A stretch of DNA of 64,000 nt from Cognatundibacterium squillarum. Lineage in GTDB: Bacteria; Pseudomonadota; Gammaproteobacteria; Burkholderiales; Burkholderiaceae_D. The notes beneath the pieces were generated by a model. That model was not told the origin of the DNA, did no database searches, and saw only the letters and a program-made list of their open reading frames with translations. The position numbers and the translations under genes are program-made. Shown here piece by piece: positions 17,208-26,364 of the stretch; the first letter of the stretch is position 1, and each line of letters starts with the position of its first letter. The stretch is from NCBI RefSeq assembly GCF_014652435.1, contig NZ_BMYU01000002.1:372001-436000 (forward strand), read 5' to 3'.

Positions 17208-18842
17208 ATGAATATTTTCAGAAAATTATTGCTGTTAGTCGGAGCCGCTGCGCTGGCGATTGCCACCGTTGGTGGTGTTGGCCTTTCATCTTTGTACAAC
17301 GTCTTACTGAAAGACCGTCAGTACCAGATCGAAACCATGCTGTATATGGGTGAAAATCTGGTCAAACATTATTACGGGCTGGAACAAAAAGGCGTATTCA
17401 GCCGTGAAGAAGCACAAAAGCAGGCAAAAGCAGCTTTGTCTCAGCTCAGGCACGGAGTCAGCTATTACTGGGTTCGTTTGCCGGACGGCTTGAATCTGGT
17501 ACATCCCGACGCAAAAAAAATCGGCACGATCGCACAGGGTCAGACCATGGATGGCAAACCGGATGCGCAAGCCTATCGCGAAGCATTGCGCGACGCACAT
17601 ATTGCGCTGGTGACGATGCAATCGCGCCGCCCCGACGGATCACTTGCCCCCAAACTGAACGGGCTTGTCGAGTTCACGCCGTGGAACTGGTGGATAGGCA
17701 CCGGTTTCTTCAGCGATGACATTCAGGAAACCTACTGGAATGCTGCGGGAATTCTGCTGGCGATCTTTGTCATCGGACTGGGGATATTGATCACTGCGGG
17801 CTGGAGCATCATCCGCTCTATTCTTGCCACACTCGGTGGTGAACCCGCTTACGCGACCGAAATCACACAACGAATTGCAGGCAGTGATTTATCGGTAGCG
17901 ATTGATGTTAACCCTAAATACAAAAACAGCCTGCTGCGCTACATGCAAGTCATGCAAGGTCATCTGGCAGACACTGTACACCGGATACGCAGCAGCTCCG
18001 ATCAGATTGCAACTGCATCCACCCAGATCGCTGCCGGCAATCTGGATTTATCTTCACGTACGGAGGAACAGGCCAGCGCACTTGAAGAAACATCGGCGAC
18101 GCTGCACGAGCTGGAGCAAACCGTACGCCTGAATATGGAACATGCCCGCCATGCAAACAACCTGACGCGTGAAGCGACAATGCTGGCCAGCCAGGGCGGT
18201 GAAGTGATGGGCAATATGCTGAACACCATGGAAACCATCACACAGTCTGCGCGGGCTGTGGTGGATATCGTCAGCATGATTGACGGCATTGCATTCCAGA
18301 CCAATATTCTGGCGCTGAATGCCGCTGTGGAAGCAGCGCGCGCCGGTGAACAGGGACGCGGATTTGCAGTCGTTGCGTCCGAAGTGCGCAGCCTTGCACA
18401 GCGCTGCGCCTCAGCTGCCAAAGAAATCAAAGTACTGATTGATGCATCACAACAGCAAGTTGATGCAGGCAACCAGCTTGCGCAGGAAGCCGGAACATCC
18501 ATCCATCGCATTGTGGACGGGTTCGGGAAGGTGGCTGCCATCATGCAGGAAATTACTGCCGCCAGCGAAGAACAACATACCGGCATTACGCAGATTGGTG
18601 AAGCGATACGTCAGATGGACAGTGTGACGCAGCAGAATGCGGCACTGGTGGAAGAAGCCGCTGCAGCTGCCGACAGCCTGCAGCTGCAAGCCGCGGGACT
18701 CGCTACGCTGGTGCGTGAATTTACCTTACCGGATGAACCTGCCAAAGAAACGCAGGCTGCAGCTGCAACTTCTGTTGGCCGCATTTATCCGGCCAGAACT
18801 GTAAGCCGTACACCTGCCATTCGCTGGTCCGACAAAGCATAA
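17208..18842 (+). CDS. Methyl-accepting chemotaxis protein with a single Cache sensor
   Basis: A 544-residue chemoreceptor. A first membrane helix (residues about 5-28) is followed by a periplasmic single Cache (sCache_2-type) domain with YYWVRLPDGLNLVHP and the later WNWWIGTGFFSDDI, then a second helix (about 180-205), a linker/HAMP-like part and the signalling domain. The hairpin tip is the invariant [20 protein letters not shown]. sCache receptors usually bind small carboxylates. Its place between two pectinase transcription units suggests sensing of uronates or related acids, which is inference. It has its own terminator and no obvious link to other chemotaxis genes. The C-terminus lacks a clear CheR-binding pentapeptide. 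Confidence 0.92.
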   Translation: MNIFRKLLLLVGAAALAIATVGGVGLSSLYNVLLKDRQYQIETMLYMGENLVKHYYGLEQKGVFSREEAQKQAKAALSQLRHGVSYYWVRLPDGLNLVHPDAKKIGTIAQGQTMDGKPDAQAYREALRDAHIALVTMQSRRPDGSLAPKLNGLVEFTPWNWWIGTGFFSDDIQETYWNAAGILLAIFVIGLGILITAGWSIIRSILATLGGEPAYATEITQRIAGSDLSVAIDVNPKYKNSLLRYMQVMQGHLADTVHRIRSSSDQIATASTQIAAGNLDLSSRTEEQASALEETSATLHELEQTVRLNMEHARHANNLTREATMLASQGGEVMGNMLNTMETITQSARAVVDIVSMIDGIAFQTNILALNAAVEAARAGEQGRGFAVVASEVRSLAQRCASAAKEIKVLIDASQQQVDAGNQLAQEAGTSIHRIVDGFGKVAAIMQEITAASEEQHTGITQIGEAIRQMDSVTQQNAALVEEAAAAADSLQLQAAGLATLVREFTLPDEPAKETQAAAATSVGRIYPARTVSRTPAIRWSDKA

Positions 18843-18881
18843 GCTCTGGGCGGCCATTTCCTCATACAGAAATGGCTGTTG

Positions 18882-18918
18882 AGCCGGTACCTTCAAAAAA
18901 GGTACCGGCTTTTTTTTA
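18882..18918 (+). terminator. Terminator of the chemoreceptor gene
   Basis: A 10-bp stem (AGCCGGTACC / GGTACCGGCT) with an A-rich nine-base loop is followed by seven T residues. The T tract contains the stop codon (18916-18918) of the convergent GH28 gene, so the two units abut without spare sequence. Confidence 0.92.
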
Positions 18919-20811
18919 GCCCGAAAAACGCCCGTTGAATGCTTTTCCGCCTATCGTTACACCCTTTAGTTGTAAGTCTTTGACGTTATAAAGATACAGC
19001 GGGCTGGCAGTTGCTACCGGCGAACCGAAGTCGCAGTCCTGTATCGTGACACCTTGTACCGCAGGGACCGGTGGCACCGGAGCCGGTCCATTGTAATCAG
19101 ACGCGACCGGACCAAGAATCACAATCGCCTGATAGCAGGAGTAACTGCCTTTTCCGGTATCAACATTCCCGACCCGGATACCGGAGATATGAATATCCTC
19201 CACTACCGGTGGACGAATCCGGACATTATCGCTGACCGGCGTGTAATCACAGTCAAACGTCACCACCGCACCCGCAGCCGTTGCCACCGTTTTTGACTGT
19301 ATCGGTGAGCCCGGTAAAGATGTGTAGAACGACGGACTGGTTTGCACACCATTCGGAATACGCACATCTTTGACGTAGAAGTGACGCAGATAACCGCCAC
19401 GGTTCAGATTCGTTTTCAGGCGAATTGCTGTGTTCAGCGGATTTGTTTTCCAGTGCATGTTTTCAAACAGCAGATGGCGTGCATACACATGCTGAATACC
19501 GCCAGCCATTTCACTCCCCAGCGTGACAGCACCGTGTCCGCTCTGCATGGTGCAATGCTGAATCACGATATTCTGTGACGGGCCATACTGAGTATCGCGA
19601 TTTTTACCGGCTTTGATCGCAATGCAATCGTCACCGGAATCAAAGGTGCAATCCTCCACCAGCACATAATTACAGGCTTCCGGATCGAAACCATCGCTGT
19701 TCGGACCATGACTTTTCGCGTGGACTTTTCTGATCACAATATCCGTACAGGCAACCGGATGATGTTGCCAGAATGGCGTGTCTCTGACCTCATAACCCTC
19801 GAGTAAAACTTTGCGGCAGCCTATCAGCTGTATCATCGGCGGACGTAAGAAATGCCCCTTACCAAAAATCCGCTTTTCCAGCGGTACGCCAGCTTCGGAA
19901 AGTGCTGGCAGATAATTTGCGTCGGCGCGCCATTTATCACCTTGTCCCTGAATCAGCATCTGCATTTCTTCGCCCAGAGCAGGCGCAATCTGGCGTAAGG
20001 ATTCAGCATTTAAAGGATTCACAGCATTTTCCGATGGCTTGCCGGCCTTGTAATTCGGTACTGAACTTTGCCCGACAGCGTTGATCGTTTTGAGCTTGCC
20101 TTTCCAGGTCCACCAGCAATCTCCGGCTTCGTTGAAAGCGACACCACCCTGGCCATGCAAGACTGCTGTCCAGTCTTCGCCGGTCAGCGCAATATTCTCC
20201 TGATTGCGTGCATAAATCATTGGCGAATAATTAAGACAATCATTGCTTTGCCAGCGCGAAACCGTCAGTTTACCGTTGCCACCGCAATCCACCTCACCAT
20301 GCCGCGCATAGTCCTCAGGCTGATGGCTGAAATACAGATGCGCACCCGCCTGTAAATGCAGATGCACATTTGACAGTAAAACCACAGGCCCGGCGCAAAA
20401 CCAGTTCCCAGCGGGAATCAGTACCCGTCCGCCACCTTCACGATGGCAGGTTTCGATCGCCTGACGAATCGCAGCGTAACAGTCTGCAGCATCATCAACA
20501 GGTGTTTCTGTCAGTGCCTGTTCCTCAAACGAAATCCAGGCAGTAATTTTCTTTAACTGACACGGGCGTGCACCGTATGCTGTGATCAGATAATCTGCAC
20601 GGCGAAACTGCAATGGCTGACGCAGCCGGCGAACAATCGCATCAGCCTGTTGCCACGGATCTGTCTGTGCCGTCTGTGCCGCCTGCACCGGCTGCAACAG
20701 TGAACCTCCCAGCCCGGTACTGAGCCCTGCTGCCGACAAGCCCTGAAGGAGACGGCGGCGTGTCAAATTTGGTGGAAATTGCGAAAGTGCGGAATCAGAT
20801 TCATGCTTCAT
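18916..20811 (-). CDS. Tat-exported GH28-family pectinase
   Basis: A 631-residue protein with a twin-arginine signal (TRRRLLQGLSAAGLS then a hydrophobic stretch, cut near VQAAQT), so it is exported folded to the periplasm or beyond. The GH28 motifs are present: NSDGFDPE, SGDDCIAIKAG, SGHGAVTLGSE and AIRLKTN. Long insertions before the catalytic core contain conserved Trp and Cys residues (DCWWTWKGK). The protein is a close paralogue of the gene at 24444, with the same length and motif spacing. Its start overlaps the fused pectinase gene by 4 bp. Oligogalacturonate or rhamnogalacturonan hydrolysis is likely; the exact bond is unknown. Stop lies in the T tract of the convergent terminator. Confidence 0.9.
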   Translation of the reverse strand: MKHESDSALSQFPPNLTRRRLLQGLSAAGLSTGLGGSLLQPVQAAQTAQTDPWQQADAIVRRLRQPLQFRRADYLITAYGARPCQLKKITAWISFEEQALTETPVDDAADCYAAIRQAIETCHREGGGRVLIPAGNWFCAGPVVLLSNVHLHLQAGAHLYFSHQPEDYARHGEVDCGGNGKLTVSRWQSNDCLNYSPMIYARNQENIALTGEDWTAVLHGQGGVAFNEAGDCWWTWKGKLKTINAVGQSSVPNYKAGKPSENAVNPLNAESLRQIAPALGEEMQMLIQGQGDKWRADANYLPALSEAGVPLEKRIFGKGHFLRPPMIQLIGCRKVLLEGYEVRDTPFWQHHPVACTDIVIRKVHAKSHGPNSDGFDPEACNYVLVEDCTFDSGDDCIAIKAGKNRDTQYGPSQNIVIQHCTMQSGHGAVTLGSEMAGGIQHVYARHLLFENMHWKTNPLNTAIRLKTNLNRGGYLRHFYVKDVRIPNGVQTSPSFYTSLPGSPIQSKTVATAAGAVVTFDCDYTPVSDNVRIRPPVVEDIHISGIRVGNVDTGKGSYSCYQAIVILGPVASDYNGPAPVPPVPAVQGVTIQDCDFGSPVATASPLYLYNVKDLQLKGVTIGGKAFNGRFSG

Positions 20812-23564
20812 GGCTTTTCCTTATTCTCTGTTGCTGACCTTGCTTGCAAATCGCCAGCGGTATTCTGAAACTCACCGAGTATCACGCCTTCCGGCAATGG
20901 CTCCCGATAACCTAGATCGCGTACCGGATCTATGCCCGCTGCACGCAGATTACTGAAATATCCGGCGATGCTGGTTTGCGCAGGACGATATGGCAGAGTC
21001 CCGCGTTTATTCCAGTCTGACCACGGCGTTAACGGATGGATATGTGGCCCGATTTCGGAATTCATCACGACCATTTTTCCGACTGTTTCCAGAGTTGCAC
21101 GGGTAATGCTGCCTTCCGGATTGTTAAACTGATTCACGCTACCGATGACACAGCGATATCCGGCAATCGGAACACGGTCATATGGCGTACAACGCTGGTT
21201 ATGAAACCACTGGCGCGCCAGATGAAAGCGCCCCGCTCTCGCATTTAAGCTGTGATCACTGGTGAACCTGCTGCGGTTGAAGACGAAACCATACGCACTC
21301 ATCAGATTGGTACTCGGTGCCACCGCATAGGATCCTGTGCGGGTGCCGACTGAACGGATTTCACTTTCGAGAAAATAGGCTGTCGCATCTCCAAAGATGA
21401 AATCGACATCTCCCTCAATCAGGCTGCGGTAAAAGAAGTGACGTGCAGTTTTCCCATCCGGACCGGCACGCATATACAGCGTGTCCTGCAAACCCAGCAA
21501 ATGCACCTGTTCAAACTGCGCCTTGTCAGTGCCATCCATCATCAGCGCCAGTGCCTGGTGATGCACCATATTCATTTTGGCGTAAATACCATCGCCTTCG
21601 CAGCCAGCACCTTTACAGCCGGGCTGATAGGCCGCCCCGTCACGGTTATAGCTGTTTTCCACCGTGATATCGCGCATTTGAAAGCCATGACTTTTCACCC
21701 AGAGTACCGGTGTGCCAAAGGTGCCGATAACGGGTCTGCGTCTGATACTGTCATACATCGCCATGACAGCTGCGGGCGCATTCTGAAAAGTACTATCGTA
21801 CAAGGCTGCAAACTGTTCGCCGGTCATGGCTGCTTCGGGTGCTGAACGCAGACGGGTTGTATCGATGCCACTGCCAGTCACCGTTACCGGCACTGCCGTT
21901 TCCGGCAGATAAGCCAGGCCTTCGTATACGCCCGGTTCTATACGGATATACATGCGCTGTCTCGCCTGCGGAATCTGTTGCGTGTCTGCAATTACGCGGT
22001 TAAATGCATCCTGCAAACGGCTGAAGACGCGTACGCCGTCTGCCTTACGGCTCTGACTGACCACATAATCGGCATTAACTTTATCTGCTGCCGGCACCGG
22101 CGTCGCGAGCGGATTCCACGGGTCAGAGGCTTCTTTTCCGGGCAATCCGGCATAACCCAGCACCTTCTCCATCGCATAGTGCTCAGCCTGCACCGCTGTC
22201 AGTTGCGGCCGTCGTTTGATGGCATCCCGATCCGGATATGCGGCAAATGCGTCTGTACAGGCGTCAGTACTGATTGTTTCACTGGCAGGCTGTAATGTGA
22301 CCTTTGGACTCAGATCACTGTCATCCGCATCCAGAATGGCAAACTGCGAAGTAACTGTGCTACCGCTGTGCAGGCGCAAGGTTTTTGCTTTCAGTTGCAT
22401 CGCATGCGCAGCATCGAAGCCACGGAAAATCAGCTTGCCCGGTGTCAGCACAAAAACTTTATCAAGAGAAATATTCTGATATTGCGGAATGGAGCTTCCC
22501 TGTGCACGCTTCCCGTAAAAGCTGTCAAAGTCCAGCGGTGCTTTACTGTTACGAATACAAATCTGTTCGTAGCGCACCTGATCGACCAGTCCGCCACGCG
22601 ACACATCACTCTTAATACGCAAGCCGGAAGTCGCACCATCAATCGACAAATTTCTGACCAGAATATTGCGTACACCACCATTGGTTTCGCTGCCAATGGA
22701 CATACCGTGACCGCTGTAAAAGTGATTATCGGTAATACTGATGTTTTCCGTCAGTCCCTGATTACCCGCTTTGATCGCAACATTGTCATCACCGGTACGG
22801 ATATAGCTCCGGGTCAGCGTGATATTGCGTGACGATACCGGATCAAACCCGTCCGTATTGCGTGCATCCGCTGGTGTATCGATGTGAATTCCCCAGGCTG
22901 TTAAACCATCCGTGCGGGTCATCGTCACATGAAAATTCGCTGAATTCTTCAGCCAGATGCGATGCAGTGCAATGTCTTCCGACTGCTGAATTTCAATCAT
23001 GCGCGGAACGTTCTGATGTTTATCCTCGCGTTGTGCACGGCGTGCCAGCTCCCACCAAGATTCCGATGCACCGAGCATCTTCTGTCCGCCCTGTCCGTCA
23101 ATCACGCCGTCGCCATAGATGCCTGCATGCGCTGACTTTTCCATCAGTATCAATGGAAAACAACCCCGGCCTTTTTCATCATTACTGCCGCAACTGCCTG
23201 CCCCGCGGTCAAAATCTGCCGGCAGCCGGGAACCGTATAAAGTGACACCGCCATCAATCAGCAATGAAACCCCGGGCTTCAAGCGCAGTGCACCGGACAG
23301 AAACGCTGTATTTTTTGCTGACGCGACCAGCCGGACAGCCTGTCCGCTGGCACATTTGTCGATGGCGGCCTGCAAACGACCGGTATCCGGTGCGGCAGCC
23401 TGTTGCAGGCTGATCTGTGCATCGTTTAACTCAGCTGCCACCAGCGTACATATCGGCGGTGCAACCGGTTCTTTAATCTGGCGACTGTCCTGTGCGCTGG
23501 CAGGCAGCGTACACACACCAAGAGCCGTGGCAACCAGCAGGCTGCCGCATAAACTTCCGTTCAT
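20808..23564 (-). CDS. Bifunctional polygalacturonase (GH28) - pectin methylesterase (CE8) fusion
   Basis: A 918-residue exported protein with a Sec signal (cut near LPASAQ). Residues about 40-450 form a GH28 beta-helix with NTDGFDPV near 236, TGDDNVAIKAG near 257, SGHGMSIGSE near 285 and LRIKSD near 319. Residues about 495-900 form a pectin methylesterase: GLQDTLYM near 692 and GDVDFIFGDATAYFLES near 717 carry the two catalytic Asp residues, and ARQW near the end supplies the Arg. It could remove methyl groups and cut the exposed chain in one molecule. There is no frameshift between the halves. Both junctions to neighbouring genes are 4-bp overlaps, so it is the middle of an operon. Confidence 0.93.
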   Translation of the reverse strand: MNGSLCGSLLVATALGVCTLPASAQDSRQIKEPVAPPICTLVAAELNDAQISLQQAAAPDTGRLQAAIDKCASGQAVRLVASAKNTAFLSGALRLKPGVSLLIDGGVTLYGSRLPADFDRGAGSCGSNDEKGRGCFPLILMEKSAHAGIYGDGVIDGQGGQKMLGASESWWELARRAQREDKHQNVPRMIEIQQSEDIALHRIWLKNSANFHVTMTRTDGLTAWGIHIDTPADARNTDGFDPVSSRNITLTRSYIRTGDDNVAIKAGNQGLTENISITDNHFYSGHGMSIGSETNGGVRNILVRNLSIDGATSGLRIKSDVSRGGLVDQVRYEQICIRNSKAPLDFDSFYGKRAQGSSIPQYQNISLDKVFVLTPGKLIFRGFDAAHAMQLKAKTLRLHSGSTVTSQFAILDADDSDLSPKVTLQPASETISTDACTDAFAAYPDRDAIKRRPQLTAVQAEHYAMEKVLGYAGLPGKEASDPWNPLATPVPAADKVNADYVVSQSRKADGVRVFSRLQDAFNRVIADTQQIPQARQRMYIRIEPGVYEGLAYLPETAVPVTVTGSGIDTTRLRSAPEAAMTGEQFAALYDSTFQNAPAAVMAMYDSIRRRPVIGTFGTPVLWVKSHGFQMRDITVENSYNRDGAAYQPGCKGAGCEGDGIYAKMNMVHHQALALMMDGTDKAQFEQVHLLGLQDTLYMRAGPDGKTARHFFYRSLIEGDVDFIFGDATAYFLESEIRSVGTRTGSYAVAPSTNLMSAYGFVFNRSRFTSDHSLNARAGRFHLARQWFHNQRCTPYDRVPIAGYRCVIGSVNQFNNPEGSITRATLETVGKMVVMNSEIGPHIHPLTPWSDWNKRGTLPYRPAQTSIAGYFSNLRAAGIDPVRDLGYREPLPEGVILGEFQNTAGDLQARSATENKEKP

Positions 23565-24385
23565 GGATTTCCTCCCTGACGTAATGTGCTGATGACTGAC
23601 GGCTGTATGGCGGTTAAATCGCGAATCACCATTTCAGAAAACAGCAAAGCACCTTTTTGTCCGAGGTGAGTCCGGTCAAAAGCACTCTTTGCCGCACCCT
23701 GCGGTTCCGTTGCGGCTAAGCCGCTTTGTGCCGGTGCTGCAGTCTGAGCTGGTCTGGGTACCATTGCCAGCGTGTCTGCCTCATCCTGCCCCATACGACT
23801 CAGAACGGTGTGACTTTGTAAGTTCAGATCAATCAGAGCGACTTTTTCCTGCGCAGCGACAGATATCATGGACAATGCCCAGGGTCGCAGATCATTTGGC
23901 AGCACGTCTTCTTTGAAGGTGCGGCGGGCCAGTGGTGTAATCAGGACGATATCTGCCCCGGCTGCCCTGACATCACGAATATAGCCTTGCAGATTGACAG
24001 GATATTCTGTCTTCAGATCGGTGGAGCGCCCCGGTTTTCCCGGCTGATCATTGTGACCAAACTGCATCAGCACCAGACCGCGTTCACCGGCAGGTAAGGC
24101 ACGCAGTACCTTCATCACCTGTTCCCACGAGCCCTCAGCCCGGTAACTGCCTGAACTGCGCCCTCCTTTTGCCATATTCAGACAGGAGACCGGCGCCTGA
24201 AAGCGGGCGCAAAAGGCATTGCCGTAACCACTGTTAGGGGCCATGGTGGAATCGCCGACCAGAATGATCGTTTGTGCACTGGAAGACGGCGTCATCACTG
24301 CAACGTTCTGACATGCGCCCAGCGCCAGCAGCACCGGTACTAGCTTGCACCAGCGCGAAAAAAGGCTGAAAAAACTGATTTGCAT
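23561..24385 (-). CDS. Rhamnogalacturonan-acetylesterase-like SGNH hydrolase (CE12 type)
   Basis: A 274-residue exported esterase. The N-terminal hydrophobic segment ends in LLALGACQN, a plausible lipobox. The SGNH blocks are clear: ILVGDSTMAPNSGYG (nucleophile Ser), NMAKGGRSSGSYRAEGSW (oxyanion Gly), MQFGHNDQPG (Asn) and the C-terminal FDRTHLGQKGA (Asp and His). This GDSTM / GHNDQ pattern is that of rhamnogalacturonan acetylesterases, which strip acetyl groups from pectin side regions so that hydrolases can act. The stop overlaps the fused pectinase start by 4 bp. A terminator stands between it and the upstream GH28 gene, so read-through or a short promoter must feed it. Confidence 0.9.
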   Translation of the reverse strand: MQISFFSLFSRWCKLVPVLLALGACQNVAVMTPSSSAQTIILVGDSTMAPNSGYGNAFCARFQAPVSCLNMAKGGRSSGSYRAEGSWEQVMKVLRALPAGERGLVLMQFGHNDQPGKPGRSTDLKTEYPVNLQGYIRDVRAAGADIVLITPLARRTFKEDVLPNDLRPWALSMISVAAQEKVALIDLNLQSHTVLSRMGQDEADTLAMVPRPAQTAAPAQSGLAATEPQGAAKSAFDRTHLGQKGALLFSEMVIRDLTAIQPSVISTLRQGGNP

Positions 24386-24396
24386 ATGGTGTATCC

Positions 24397-24423
24397 GAAA
24401 AAAGAGCCTCGCGAAGGAGGCTC
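24397..24423 (-). terminator. Terminator after the distal GH28 gene
   Basis: GAGCCTC and GAGGCTC flank a six-base loop, and the minus strand continues with a T run (TTTTTTC). It sits inside a same-strand gene cluster, between the GH28 gene at 24444 and the esterase gene, and would lower expression of the three downstream genes unless read through. Confidence 0.8.
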
Positions 24424-24443
24424 GAACTCACCGTGAGAAAAAC

Positions 24444-26315
24444 TCAGGCCGAAAGGGTTTTGTTATGTACTGTACCGCCGATACGGACATTTTTCAGTGT
24501 CAGATCGCGTACGTTATACAAATACAATGGCTGCTCAGCATTGACCGGATTGCCGAGGTTGCAATCCGAAATGGTGATATTGCGTACCGGAACAATATTC
24601 GGCGGCGGATTTGCCGGACCGTTGTAATCACTGGCAACCGGGCCGAGAATCACAATGGCCTGATAGCAGGAGAATTGTCCTTTTCCGGTATCGACATTTC
24701 CGACCTGCACATTCGAAATATGCACGTCCTGAACAACCGGCGGCCTTGTTCTGACATTGTCATTCACCGGATCGTAGCCGCAATCAATCGTAATAATGCC
24801 ACCGGCTGAAGTTGCCACAGATTTGTTCGGAATCAGCGATCCGGGCAGCGTCGAATAAAATGCCGGTGTGGTGCGGATACCGTTCGGAATCTGAATATTC
24901 CGGATATGCAGATTCTTCAGATACCCGCCACGGCTCATATTCGATTTCAGACGAATCGCAATATTCAGCGGATCGGTACGCCAGTGGCTGTTTTCAAAAA
25001 CCAGATTCTGTGCGAACACATTTTCGATACCGCCGGACATAATGCTGCCGAAGGTCATTGCACCGTGACCGCTGTGCATCTTGCAGTTCTGCACCACAAT
25101 ATTTTTTGAAGGCCCGTACTGAACATCCGGTCCTTTTCCGGAATCCACCGCAATACAGTCGTCGCCGGTGTCAAAGGTCGAATCTTCGATCAGCACGTAT
25201 TCGCAGGATTCAGGATCAAAACCATCGCTGTTCGGACCAATACTGTTCGCGTAAATACCTTTCACATGCACATTCCGGCATCCCACCGGATTGTGTTGCC
25301 AGAACGGGGAATTGGTCAGCTGATAGCCCTGAAACAGAACATTAGTGCAGTTGATTACTTGCACCATATGCGGCCGCAGGAAATGCCCGATTCCGAATAC
25401 CCGTTTATTTGCAGGAACACCGGCTTCTGCCAGCGCACGCAGATAATTCGAGTCGCGCCGCCATTTATCGCCCTCCCCCTGAATAAACCGGATTTTTTCT
25501 TCACTCAGATGCGGCGCAACCTCAGCAAGCGACGCAGGATTCAGCGGATTCAGCGAAACTTCTGTTTCACCTTTTTTATGCTTAACCCAGTTCCCGCTGC
25601 CTGGTGCGATATCACCGGCAGAACTTGGTTTTTCCCGCCCCTTCCATGACCACCAGCAATATTCACTGTCCGGAAAATTCACGCCAGCCTGTCCATCCAG
25701 AACGGCAGTCCAGTCATCCGCCGTCAGCGCAATATTGCGCTGACCAAATGCATAAATCATTGATGAGTAATTCAGGCAATCATTGCCTTCCCAGCGCGTC
25801 ATCGAGAGCTTACCGCGCGGCCCGCAGTCAAATTCGCCGTATTTCGCATAATCTTCAGGCCGGTTGCTGAAGTAAATATGCGCTCCTGCCTGCAAATGCA
25901 CATTTACATTTGACAACAACACAATCGGACCGGCACAAAACCAGTTACCGGCAGGAATCAGCACTCTGCCGCCACCTGCTTTATGACAGGCTTCAATTGC
26001 AGCACGGATTGCCGGATAACAATCATGCGCACCTTCCACCGGTGTACTCAGGGTTTTACGGTCAACAAAAGAAACCCATGCTTCAACCGGTTTTACGTCG
26101 CAGGATTTTGCGCCGTAATTTGTGACCGGGAAGTCTTCCTTGCGAAAACGGATTGGACGCGCAAAGCGGTCAATAATTGCCTGCGCCTGTTTCCAGGGAT
26201 CAGCTTTTGCAGTCACTGCAGCACTTGCCGCCTGCATGCCTGTTCCCATCCATAAACCGGCAGCAGATGCGGCCTGAATCAGGGTGCGACGTTTCGGATT
26301 CATCAGTTCATTCAT
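24444..26315 (-). CDS. Tat-exported GH28-family pectinase, paralogue
   Basis: A 623-residue protein with a twin-arginine signal (PKRRTLIQAASAAG) and GH28 motifs NSDGFDPES, TGDDCIAVDSG, SGHGAMTFGS and AIRLKSN. It differs from the paralogue at 18916 mainly in having VDSG where the latter has IKAG, and FGSIMSG for LGSEMAG near the catalytic His, so substrate preference may have changed. The same insertion with a Trp-rich DSEYCWWSWKG segment is present. It is expected in the periplasm or cell surface, exported folded. The start at 26315 is preceded by AGGAATGATGAT. It follows the TonB receptor after a GC-rich hairpin. Confidence 0.9.
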   Translation of the reverse strand: MNELMNPKRRTLIQAASAAGLWMGTGMQAASAAVTAKADPWKQAQAIIDRFARPIRFRKEDFPVTNYGAKSCDVKPVEAWVSFVDRKTLSTPVEGAHDCYPAIRAAIEACHKAGGGRVLIPAGNWFCAGPIVLLSNVNVHLQAGAHIYFSNRPEDYAKYGEFDCGPRGKLSMTRWEGNDCLNYSSMIYAFGQRNIALTADDWTAVLDGQAGVNFPDSEYCWWSWKGREKPSSAGDIAPGSGNWVKHKKGETEVSLNPLNPASLAEVAPHLSEEKIRFIQGEGDKWRRDSNYLRALAEAGVPANKRVFGIGHFLRPHMVQVINCTNVLFQGYQLTNSPFWQHNPVGCRNVHVKGIYANSIGPNSDGFDPESCEYVLIEDSTFDTGDDCIAVDSGKGPDVQYGPSKNIVVQNCKMHSGHGAMTFGSIMSGGIENVFAQNLVFENSHWRTDPLNIAIRLKSNMSRGGYLKNLHIRNIQIPNGIRTTPAFYSTLPGSLIPNKSVATSAGGIITIDCGYDPVNDNVRTRPPVVQDVHISNVQVGNVDTGKGQFSCYQAIVILGPVASDYNGPANPPPNIVPVRNITISDCNLGNPVNAEQPLYLYNVRDLTLKNVRIGGTVHNKTLSA

Positions 26316-26332
26316 ATCATCATTCCTGTGAC

Positions 26333-26357
26333 GCCCTCCGGACGCTTGCCGGAGGGC
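26333..26357 (-). other. Intra-operon stem-loop without T tract
   Basis: A perfect 9-bp stem, GCCCTCCGG / CCGGAGGGC, with a seven-base loop lies between the TonB receptor stop and the GH28 start on the same strand. No T run follows on the minus strand. Such hairpins usually protect the upstream message from 3' exonucleases, giving more receptor than enzyme. That role is inference. Confidence 0.55.
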
Positions 26358-26364
26358 TGGCCGG

